Source: CAZIRF01 sp964541755
Lineage (GTDB): Bacteria > Spirochaetota > Spirochaetia > Treponematales > Breznakiellaceae
NCBI GenBank assembly: GCA_964541755.1
Contig: CAZIRF010000038.1
Span: forward strand, 1 to 28,671
DNA: 28,671 nucleotides
Direction of reading: 5' to 3'
A program made the position numbers and the translations under genes. This document shows positions 15,385-23,168 of the stretch, piece after piece; position 1 is the stretch's first letter, and each line of letters begins with the position of its first letter. The notes under the pieces were generated by a model that ran no database searches, was not told the origin of the DNA, and was given only the letters and a program-made list of their open reading frames with translations.

Positions 15385-16308
15385 ATGGCAGATTTGAGCA
15401 TTGCAACACAGGGGATTCCGGCCGTCTATGAGTGGGGCATCGAGCTCATCCGCGCGGTTCAGACCATCGCCTCGCCACCGCTCACCGTCGTCATGCACTT
15501 CATCACCGACTTCGGCGGGAAGATCGCCTACCTCATTCTCCTGCCCTTCCTCTTCTGGTGTATCGACGAACGCCGCTCCATGCGCCTGGCGGTCGCCTTC
15601 ATTCTGGGGGCCTGGAGCAACAGCGCCGTCAAGGAATTCTTTGGCCACCCGCGGCCCTTCGACTACGACGCGAGCGTCAAACTGGCACACGAATCGAGCC
15701 CGGGGCTCCCCTCGGGACACACCCAAAACGCCACGACCTTTTGGGGCATCCTGTTCTCCTGGAGCCGCAATCGCGGCTTCCGCATCCTCTGCGTGGCCCT
15801 GCCGCTCGTCATCGCCTTTACCCGCATCTACCTGGGGGTACACTTCCCCACCGACCTCTTCGCAGCCTGGGCCCTTGCCGCCGTCACCCTGCTCGCCTAC
15901 TACACCCTGGCTTCCCGCATCGAGGGCCTCTTCGCGACGCTCGACTTCCGCTTTCGCATACTGCTTGTGGCCCTCATCGCCGTTGGAATGAACGCACTGC
16001 TCCCCGGCGACCCCACACTGGGCGGCCTGTTTTTTGGGATGGGGACGGGATTCATACTGATGAGGAAACACTGCGATTTTTCCGCTTCTTCCCGGGGGAG
16101 CGAGCGCCTGCCCCGCCCCCTCGTGCTGGCCCTTCGCCTGCTCCTGGGACTCACCGTAACGGCGGCCATCTACGCCGGCCTCAAGGCCATCCTTCCGGGC
16201 GAAGAGAGCGACTGGCATACCCTGGGCCGCTTCCTGCGCTATACCCTCTTGGGCGCCTGGGTAGCCTTCGGGGCGCCCTTTGCCTTCCGCAAGCTCGCGC
16301 TGGCCTAG
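15385..16308 (+). CDS. PAP2-family membrane phosphatase
   Basis: Polytopic integral membrane acid phosphatase of the PAP2 superfamily, which acts on phosphatidic acid, undecaprenyl pyrophosphate or related lipid phosphates. The 307-residue protein has the three catalytic motifs: K83..R90-P91 (KEFFGHPRP), P109-S-G-H112 (PSGHTQNA) and R147..H153..D157 (RIYLGVHFPTD). Hydrophobic segments before and after give about seven to eight membrane spans, including a C-terminal extension (about 185-300) beyond the minimal domain. GGGAGG lies 5 nt before the ATG. It may be co-transcribed with the GGDEF/EAL gene. The substrate cannot be deduced from sequence; undecaprenyl pyrophosphate recycling is a reasonable but unproven guess. 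Confidence 0.88.
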   Translation: MADLSIATQGIPAVYEWGIELIRAVQTIASPPLTVVMHFITDFGGKIAYLILLPFLFWCIDERRSMRLAVAFILGAWSNSAVKEFFGHPRPFDYDASVKLAHESSPGLPSGHTQNATTFWGILFSWSRNRGFRILCVALPLVIAFTRIYLGVHFPTDLFAAWALAAVTLLAYYTLASRIEGLFATLDFRFRILLVALIAVGMNALLPGDPTLGGLFFGMGTGFILMRKHCDFSASSRGSERLPRPLVLALRLLLGLTVTAAIYAGLKAILPGEESDWHTLGRFLRYTLLGAWVAFGAPFAFRKLALA

Positions 16309-16332
16309 TCCACACGGCTCTGCACGGCGGCT

Positions 16333-16367
16333 CCACCCCCGCTGCCATTGCCCCTGGCTCGGGGTGG
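16333..16367. terminator. Weak hairpin between the convergent PAP2 and MBL genes
   Basis: CCACCCC (16333-16339) pairs with GGGGTGG (16361-16367) across a 21-nt loop in the 69-bp convergent gap. No T-run. It is the only termination-like structure I see here. Confidence 0.35.
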
Positions 16368-16377
16368 GACTATCAGC

Positions 16378-17295
16378 CTAGGCCTCTATGACAAGGCCCT
16401 CGCGCGCCATGAGTACCTGCAACTTCGACTTTCCCGCGAGCCTGTCCTGATACTGTTTTTCCAAAACGGCCAGCTGGTCGTCGGTGCGATTGGGGTCGTG
16501 GTGGAACATGACGAGCTTCTTGACGCCGGTCTTGTGGGCGTTGTTGATGGCCTCGTCGTAGCAGGAGTGGCCCCAGCCCTGCTTGCCGGCCTGGTATTCG
16601 GCGGGGGTGTACTGGGTGTCGTGTATGAGGACATCGGCCCCCTTGAAAAAGCGCAGAACCTTCTCGTTCTCCTCGCGGGCTATGCTCTCGCCCTCTTCGG
16701 CGACGGCCTGGTCATAGAGGGGATCGGCGGGATCGGTGGGGAAGAGGTTGCGAAACTGCTCGTGGTCGTAGGCGGTCACAATGGACTTGCCCTGATACTC
16801 GAAGCGGTAGCCCAGGCAGAGTATGGGGTGATTGAGATACTTGGTGGTAACCGTCAGCCCACCGCCCAAGTCGAGGACGGTCTCCTTGAGCTGGTCGTAC
16901 TCAATGTGGGCCGAAAGCTCGCTCTGGCGCACGGGCCAGTAGCGATACGAGAGCTGTGCCCCGATAATCGACTCGAGGGTATCCTCTTCGTAGGAAACGG
17001 GCCCGCGTATGCGCAGCTTGGTCGTGGGAATGAAGATGGGGGTGAACATGGGAAAGCCCATGATGTGGTCCCAGTGCGTATGGGTGATGAAGATGTCGGC
17101 GTCGATGGGGCCCTTTTTGAAGTCGTTACCCATGAGCCAGTCGCCCAGGGGCTTGATACCGGTTCCCAGATCGACGATGACCAGTCGCTCGTCGGCACGA
17201 ATCTCGAGGCAGGAGGTGTTGCCGCCGTAGGTAACGGTGGCCGGCCCGGGACAGGGGATGGAGCCGCGATCGCCCCAAAATTTGACAGACAGCAT
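16378..17295 (-). CDS. Metallo-beta-lactamase-fold hydrolase (unknown substrate)
   Basis: Cytoplasmic dinuclear-zinc hydrolase, 305 residues. The N-terminus KFWGDRGSIPCPGP...YGGNTSC followed by VDLGTGI is the signature of a broad MBL subgroup related to PhnP/RNase Z. The zinc motif is T-H72-T-H74-W-D76-H77. Later ligand candidates are the histidine and aspartates in TAYDHEQ, LIHDTQY and MFHHDPNRTDD. There is no signal peptide. GAGAGG on the minus strand lies 5 nt before the ATG. The HDOD gene ends 65 bp upstream, so it may be the last member of that operon. Phosphodiester or cyclic-nucleotide hydrolysis is plausible for this subgroup but not shown. Confidence 0.85.
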   Translation of the reverse strand: MLSVKFWGDRGSIPCPGPATVTYGGNTSCLEIRADERLVIVDLGTGIKPLGDWLMGNDFKKGPIDADIFITHTHWDHIMGFPMFTPIFIPTTKLRIRGPVSYEEDTLESIIGAQLSYRYWPVRQSELSAHIEYDQLKETVLDLGGGLTVTTKYLNHPILCLGYRFEYQGKSIVTAYDHEQFRNLFPTDPADPLYDQAVAEEGESIAREENEKVLRFFKGADVLIHDTQYTPAEYQAGKQGWGHSCYDEAINNAHKTGVKKLVMFHHDPNRTDDQLAVLEKQYQDRLAGKSKLQVLMAREGLVIEA

Positions 17296-17332
17296 GAATT
17301 CCTCTCTTTTAATGGTCCCGCATCAGCGACCC

Positions 17333-17353
17333 GGGCGCCTTCAAGGGGCGCCC
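17333..17353 (-). terminator. Small hairpin between the HDOD and MBL genes
   Basis: GGGCGCC (17333-17339) and GGCGCCC (17347-17353) form a 7-bp stem with a 7-nt loop, 8 bp past the HDOD stop. No T-run. It may attenuate rather than terminate, since the MBL gene follows. Confidence 0.3.
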
Positions 17354-17360
17354 GACCGGA

Positions 17361-18221
17361 TCACAATCTCAGGAAGATCTTCGCCTTTTCTATTTCACGG
17401 TTCACTTCGTCGGCAATTTCCACCACGATGTCCCGCTCGACACCCAAGTAGGCCCAGATGGACGGATCGAGTTTCTCCGGGTAGCGGTTCCCCGAAAAGC
17501 CTATCTCCATGACCGATGCAAAACGGTTTGCAAGGGCGACTATGAACACCACGTCCTTGTGATCGCCCTCGTAGGCCATGTAGTTGTGGTGCCAGGCCAC
17601 CGCGTCCCCGATGGCGCCGCCCAGTTTCCAGGCCTTGACGATCATGGTGCCGGCGGCAGCGTGGTCGATACCCAGAGCTTGGGTTTCGGCGTGGTGGAGG
17701 GATACCTGGCGGCGGTCGGAATCGGCAATGGCCTGGACGTATTCCTGTGAGAGAACGGCGTTGAGGGGTATCTTGCCGATATCGTGCAGGAGTCCTGCCG
17801 TAAAGTACTCGTCGAGGAGTTTGCTGTCGACATTGCGTTTACGGGCCAGAACCTTGGCGGCAACCCCCACACAGAGGGAATGGCGCCAAAAGCCCTCCAT
17901 ATCGAGGGCTTGAAAATCCTTCTTCGAGGTAAGATTTCGCAAAACGGCGGTAGAGAGGGCGAGATTCTTTACCGTATTTATGCCCAGCATGATAATGGCG
18001 CGCACGAGGCTCGTTACCTGCTGGCCGAGGCCGTAGTAGGCAGAATTGATGAGTTTGAGGACGCGTCCCACAAGGACGGGGTCCAGAGAAATGACCTGGT
18101 TGAGGTCGCCGGGCGAAGTCTTCGGATTGTTACAGACGTCCAGAACCTTTGAGACCGTTGTCGGAAGGCTCGGCATCTTTTGAATATAGGCTTCTATCTT
18201 GCGAATGGCGATATCACTCAC
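17361..18221 (-). CDS. HDOD-domain signalling protein
   Basis: A 286-residue cytoplasmic protein made almost entirely of an HDOD domain (about 10-210). The start has the HDOD pattern MPSLPTTVSKVLDVCNNP, then LDPVLVGRVLKLINSAYYG and LGINTVKNLALS. HD-type residues are retained: H114, H146-D147 in GLLHDIGK, and further histidines in LHHAETQ and VAWHHN. HDOD proteins regulate gene expression, motility or c-di-GMP-linked signalling; some lack phosphohydrolase activity, so activity is not assumed. It starts at GTG 18221, immediately after the TGA of the TPR gene, with GGAGG 5 nt before the GTG (18231-18227), which suggests translational coupling. Confidence 0.9.
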   Translation of the reverse strand: MSDIAIRKIEAYIQKMPSLPTTVSKVLDVCNNPKTSPGDLNQVISLDPVLVGRVLKLINSAYYGLGQQVTSLVRAIIMLGINTVKNLALSTAVLRNLTSKKDFQALDMEGFWRHSLCVGVAAKVLARKRNVDSKLLDEYFTAGLLHDIGKIPLNAVLSQEYVQAIADSDRRQVSLHHAETQALGIDHAAAGTMIVKAWKLGGAIGDAVAWHHNYMAYEGDHKDVVFIVALANRFASVMEIGFSGNRYPEKLDPSIWAYLGVERDIVVEIADEVNREIEKAKIFLRL

Positions 18222-21200
18222 TCAATCCTCCAGGGTGTGCGTCGACCGGACGCCATGGGAGAGGTCTTTCATGACCCCTCCCACTTTTTGATCAAGGGCC
18301 TGCGAGAGGTCGGGATCGGGCAGGTTCCCGGCCAGCCCCCTCAGGTACGAGAGCGTCCTCTTGAGCGAATCGAGCATTGAATGTGCCCGGGCATGGGGAG
18401 CCGACGCGACCTCGACACCTGCTCGCCGGGAGACCCGGTCTTCCGCTTCGCGCAAAAGCCCCTGATGCCCTTCGAGACGGTCGATAAGGTACTCCATCTT
18501 AACCCGTGCTTCGCTCTTGCGAAAGCGGCATCGGCGCTCTTCGGGCAATTCTTCCGACAGTCCCTTGAGATAACGCAGAAGTTCGAGGGTATTCCTGGCC
18601 GGGCCCTTCGTTCCCGCATCGTTTCGGGGGATAGCCGGCGCGGCGGATACCGGCGTCTGGGGTTTTTCCCCGGAACAGGGGCGTACGGGCCGGGGTGTCG
18701 GGGCAGCAGGAGCCGGCTCCCCGGGTGAGAGAGGCTCCGAGGGGGGGGCGGAGAGTGGCTCGACCGGGGGTGAACAGACAGGTTCCGCCACGGGTTGCAC
18801 GGCGACCTCTTCTTGGCAGGGAGGCGGTTTGCATTCAGCGTCGCCATCACCATACTCGTCCTCGGGATCGTCGAGGGGATACGAGACATCAGGATAGAGC
18901 TCTTCCTCGTCCGGGAGCGTCCAGGGGGCATCGTCCTCGTACACGAGATCGGCGGGATCCTCTTCCGGTTCCAGCGCCTCCTCGGGCGCCGCATCGGACT
19001 CCGCCCCGGAAGCATCATCTTCCAGGGAAATTTCGCCTTCCCCTTCCGTGGCAGCAGACTCTTCATCGTCAAAGACCTCGGGCAGCTCCTCGGGAAGCTC
19101 CTCGATTTCGATGTCGTCAAAGGCGGGCTCCCCATCAAGACCTTCATCAAAGCCTTCATCGAGGCCCTCTTCCAAGGCAGGCTCCTCGTATGGCGCGTGC
19201 ACCTCCGCTTCATCTTCTGCGGGAAGTGGCGCTTCGACTGGAGGGACCGGCTCCGGCAGGGGCTCGTGTGGTATTTCTTTCTGTGGCTCCGGGTGTCTCT
19301 GCGCCGGCTGCGGTGGCTGATGAGCCGGCTGCGGCGGCTGGTAGGCCGGCTGCGGCGGCTGGTAGGCCGGCTGCGGCGGCTGGTAGGCCGGCTGCGGCGN
19401 NNNNNNNNNNNNNNNNNNNNNNNNNNNNNNNNNNNNNNNNNNNNNNNNNNNNNNNNNNNNNNNNNNNNNNNNNNNNNNNNNNNNNNNNNNNNNNNNNNNG
19501 CTGATAGGCCGGCGGCGGCTGGCAGGCCGGCTGCGGCGGCTGATAGGCCGGCTGCGGCGGTAAGGCGTGCTCTTGTGATGCCGGCGGCTCGACCGGCTCT
19601 TGGGGTGCTGGCACTTTGGGCGGAGGAGCTTCGGGCGGCGGGGGTTCCGCGGAAGCCGGCGAAGGACTTGAAGACTCGCCGGCTTCGGAACCCGTGGAAG
19701 GCAAATCGAGGGGAAGCACGGAAGCATCCTCTTCCATCAGCCCATCCCACGGGTCGTGCGGCACAAGCTCTTCGGATTCATCGTCGAGTAAAAGAGCATC
19801 GCTATCTTCTATGAGAAGCTCTTCCTCTTCATCCTCCCCGGGGATCATCTCCTCAACGTCCTCCACAAAGAGGACCTCCGCCTCGTCTTCAACGGCCGGG
19901 ACAGTCTCGACGCCGGCCGCGAGAATGGAGCTGTCTTCATCAGCTTCAATTCCCTCTTCCCCGGCCAGCGACTCGCGCAGGAGCTGGAGATTGCGGTTCC
20001 AGATATCACCGGTCCCGGCGGAGTAGGCCTTGACGGTCTTCTCGTAGAGGGCGAGGGATTCATTGAGATCGCTGAGGTCGCTGGCCGTGGCGCGCCCCCC
20101 CTGAAGGTTTACAAGGTGATCGGCAGTACGCAGGGCTTTCTCGGTATCGCCCGTACTGCGATAGAGCTCGGCAGTGGCAATCAGGGCCTGCGAGTCGCTG
20201 GGATCCGATTTTGCCAGTTCCTCGAAGACCTGTATGGCGTGGGCCGTATTGCCCATCTCGGTGTAGAGCTTGCCCAGGAGCATCTTGGCCGAGCGGTCGT
20301 CCGGGTTTCGCGCGAGATAGGCCTTGAGGTGCTTTTCGGCCTCGGCAAATTCCTTGCGCTGGAAGTGAAGGTCGGCGAGGTCCATGTGAAAGGCGACATT
20401 GCCCGGATCGATCGACAAGAGGGTTTCAAATACGGTCTGCGCCTCGGCATCCTCGCCAAGCGCGCGGTAGGCAGCACCCAGGGCACGGAGCGCCTCGCTG
20501 TTTTCGGGGTCCCACTCGACCGCCTTGAGGGCCTGCTCGAGGGCCTCGGGCCAGCGCTCGAGGCGCATGTAGAGCCGCGACAGGCGCACCCGCGCATCGA
20601 CGCTGTCCGGCACCAGTTTTACGAGCTTTTCGAGTTCGACGACCGCGTCGGAGAAGTCGCCCATGGATTCGAGGAGGCGTTCGAGATTGACGACGGCCTT
20701 TATGTACGAGGGGTCGTTCTCGAGGGCCTGCCGGTACATCTTGAGGGCATCCTCGCTGCGCCCCTGGTCGCCCAGAACGACCCCCATGTTGTTGCGGGCC
20801 TCCGCATTGAAGGGATCGATCCCCAGAATGCGGTTGAAGGTATCCATGGCCTCGCTGTGATGCCCCCGTTTGAACTGGGTGATGCCCAAATTGTTCATGG
20901 CCTGCAGCCAACCGGGCCTGCTGCGCAGGGCCGCCTCGTACTCGCGGCCGGCATCATCCATGCGCCCCACAGACTCGAGGGCGAGGCCGTAGTTGAAGTG
21001 GAGGGTGGGATTGTTTCGGTCGAGACTCAGGCCCTTGCGAAAAATCCCGAAGGCCTTCTCGCCCTCGCCAAGGCGGTCGTACATGGTCCCCAGGTTGTTG
21101 TAGGCGGGAACATAGTTGGGATCGAGCTCGATGACCTTGGCGTATGCGGCGACGGCGGCTTTGTATCCGCCCATCTGTTTGTGGATATTGGCCAGATTGT

Positions 21201-21534
21201 AGTAAAATTCAGCGCGATAGGGTTCCTGCTCGATGGCCCGTTCAAGGGCATCGAGGGCGTCGCTGAAGCGATCCTGTTTGCGGTAGAGGACGGCGAGGTT
21301 GTTGAGGGCTTCGGCATCATCCGGTTCACGCGCAAGGAGGAAAAGAAACTCGTCAACCGCCTTGTCTATCTTGCCCAGACGGGCACAGGTTGTCCCCAAA
21401 AGAAGACGAGCCTCTCGTGAATCGGGATTTTCCTTGAGATAGGAGACCAGGAGTCGCTCGGCAGCCTGATTGTCGCCGACGCGACTGGAGCCCCGGGCCC
21501 GTTCGAGTATGTCATCAAGGTTTTTTTTTGCCAT
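18222..21534 (-). CDS. Large TPR protein with acidic and PQPAYQP-repeat regions (contains assembly gap)
   Basis: Probable cytoplasmic scaffold; no signal peptide (starts MAKKNLDDIL). Residues about 10-475 form some 13 tetratricopeptide repeats (for example AEALNNLAVLYRKQDRFSDA, VPAYNNLGTMYDRLGEGEKA). An acidic linker follows, then a Pro/Gln/Ala-rich tandem repeat of PQPAYQP. The assembly gap lies inside this repeat. After the gap come more repeat units, a strongly acidic stretch (LDEGFDEGLDGE) and a helical C-terminus with two related segments. The pieces on either side of the Ns sit in different frames only because the gap is an arbitrary 100 Ns; both are minus strand with the same repeat, so I treat them as one gene of at least ~1070 residues. 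ATG 21534 shares one base with the upstream TGA; a TTG at 21537 is less likely. An A9 run covers codons 2-5. Function is unknown; TPRs imply protein binding. Confidence 0.82.
18227..18231 (-). promoter_or_regulatory. Ribosome binding site for the HDOD GTG start
   Basis: GGAGG on the minus strand, inside the last codons of the TPR gene, 5 nt before GTG 18221. It supports GTG as the start and coupling of the two genes. Confidence 0.65.
19317..19560 (-). repeat. 21-bp tandem repeat encoding PQPAYQP
   Basis: On the plus strand, units such as CTGGTAGGCCGGCTGCGG(CGG) begin at 19317, 19338, 19359 and 19380, and, beyond the gap, at 19519 and 19540, with one 18-bp unit at 19501. Each unit is seven codons. 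Variants change Y to C or H. Confidence 0.9.
19400..19499. other. Assembly gap (100 Ns)
   Basis: Exactly 100 undetermined bases, a conventional placeholder. It lies inside the 21-bp tandem repeat, which is the likely reason the assembly broke. True length is unknown; frame continuity predicts a multiple of three. Confidence 0.97.
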
Positions 21535-23102
21535 CAATCCATCCTGAGGGGGCGCACCGGTACCTCTACCGAATACGTCCCGATGTTTCGCTCATGCGGG
21601 TTGTCCCACGCGGCCACTGCAAACCAGTAAAGCCGTCCATTTTCGAGACCCTCGATACGGATACGCCGTTCTGCCCCCGCATCCAGCGGTGAATCCTGTC
21701 CCGTACCCGAGCGGCCAAAGTATACACCCCGCTCCGTTCCATAATACACCACATAACCGACAGTATCGGGATCCGGGGAAGGAGCCCACTCCAATTCGAC
21801 TGCACCGTCGTCGGCGCGCGCAATAATTCGTGGCGGCGGTGCAGGGGCTTCGTCGGGGATGACTGTCAAACGTATTTCTTCGACAATCGGCGACTGCTCG
21901 TCCCGATCCCCGGGGTAGAGCTCCATGGCTACCTGTACCCAACGACCGACAAAACGCTCGCCCTGCGGCGTCCCCGCCTCCAGCGACTGCCAGGGGGCCC
22001 GCGCGAGCCCTTCCCCGCGCGGGTTGTTGCTACTGCGCGCGAAGAGGCGATACGCACTCATGCCGGGGGTACGAACGGCGAGGTCGATGCGATCAAGGCG
22101 GGCACCGGCCGCGCCGAGGTCGAACCAACGGCTTTCCATCCGGCCGCCCATGGGGGGGTAGACATCGAGATCCGGGTGCTCGTTGTAACGGGCGTGTATG
22201 GCGAAATTGTCCAAAACCCCCGCGTAACGGCCCCCAAGGACCAGCTCGCCACCGGGACCGGGGTGCGGGAGGTAGACAGAGCCGCCCTCGCGGCCATCAT
22301 CGGTCGTGTGTGTAATGGCCTGGACAACCCCATCGACAAGATACTCGAGGAGTCCGCGGTGAGAATCGAAACGCAACAGGTGATGGGTCCAGCGCTCGGG
22401 AAGCATTGTGGAACGGGTACCCAAACGCAGGTCGGGGAGGAGCTTCCCATCGGGCGACACAAAGAACCCCGAAAGCTCCCACTCGATGCGATTGCGCAAG
22501 ACCTGGCAACGCAAGGACTGCCCGCCACGCCCGAAGCGCCCGTCACCACGACCCGAATCGCGAATATCACGCGGCGAACCCGCATGCCAGTAAAAAACGT
22601 GTTCTCCATCACCCAAGACTGCGGGATAGAGCCAAAATTCAATAGTGAAATCAGCGGGTCGGCTCGCTTCGTGGAAGAAGGCCCCGGGCTGTGGCCTCAT
22701 CAAGAGGCCCCCTTCGTTATTCCCGGGTTGAAAGAGAGCCGCCCACTGCCCCTCGCGGGCAAAGGCCGTCGTGCGCAGGGATTTGGACGCTTCAAGCGTC
22801 CAATGGGAAAAGTGATCGGTGTACCAACGGGGATCGGCATCCTCAAACCCCAGGAAGGTATCGGTCTCGCGCCAGAACTGGCGCCGCCGGGCATCCAGGG
22901 CAAGGGCGGGATGGAGCGCCACGCCCTCGACCACAAGCATACCCTCGGTGCGCTGAATATCAGCCCAGCCCTCTTCCCGACCAATACTGATACTTACCCG
23001 CGCGTCATCGAGTACCGACGCCGAACGCAGGCCGGGCGGCAGTGCGCACAGGAGGGGTGAGATGCTGATCAATGTCGCAAAAAAACAGTATATTCTCTTC
23101 AT
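21534..23102 (-). CDS. Exported LamG-like / fibronectin type III protein
   Basis: A 522-residue protein with an N-terminal signal peptide (MKRIYCFFATLISISPLLCA), so periplasmic or surface located. Residues about 90-310 resemble a concanavalin A/LamG jelly roll: ADFTIEFWLYPA, WTHHLLRFDS, LEYLVDGVVQ and GVLDNFAIH are the usual strands. A middle beta domain (about 320-420) follows, then a fibronectin type III domain (about 425-515: VELEWAPSPDPDTVGYVVYYG and GLENGRLYWFAVAAWD). Such modules bind sugars or proteins; no catalytic site is evident. It is the first gene of the minus-strand run, its stop sharing a base with the TPR start. It is divergent from uvrC across 66 bp. I recognise the domains but no named family. 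Confidence 0.8.
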   Translation of the reverse strand: MKRIYCFFATLISISPLLCALPPGLRSASVLDDARVSISIGREEGWADIQRTEGMLVVEGVALHPALALDARRRQFWRETDTFLGFEDADPRWYTDHFSHWTLEASKSLRTTAFAREGQWAALFQPGNNEGGLLMRPQPGAFFHEASRPADFTIEFWLYPAVLGDGEHVFYWHAGSPRDIRDSGRGDGRFGRGGQSLRCQVLRNRIEWELSGFFVSPDGKLLPDLRLGTRSTMLPERWTHHLLRFDSHRGLLEYLVDGVVQAITHTTDDGREGGSVYLPHPGPGGELVLGGRYAGVLDNFAIHARYNEHPDLDVYPPMGGRMESRWFDLGAAGARLDRIDLAVRTPGMSAYRLFARSSNNPRGEGLARAPWQSLEAGTPQGERFVGRWVQVAMELYPGDRDEQSPIVEEIRLTVIPDEAPAPPPRIIARADDGAVELEWAPSPDPDTVGYVVYYGTERGVYFGRSGTGQDSPLDAGAERRIRIEGLENGRLYWFAVAAWDNPHERNIGTYSVEVPVRPLRMD

Positions 23103-23168
23103 ACGGTGCCGTTACCACCCAGTATCGGCAGAAAACCGTGCGTATCTTACGGGAGATTTGCACAGACC

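Noticed and set aside
18222..19727. Treating the sequence below the N gap as a separate gene from the TPR protein
   Set aside because: Both sides of the gap carry the same PQPAYQP repeat on the same strand; the frame difference is explained by the arbitrary 100-N gap.
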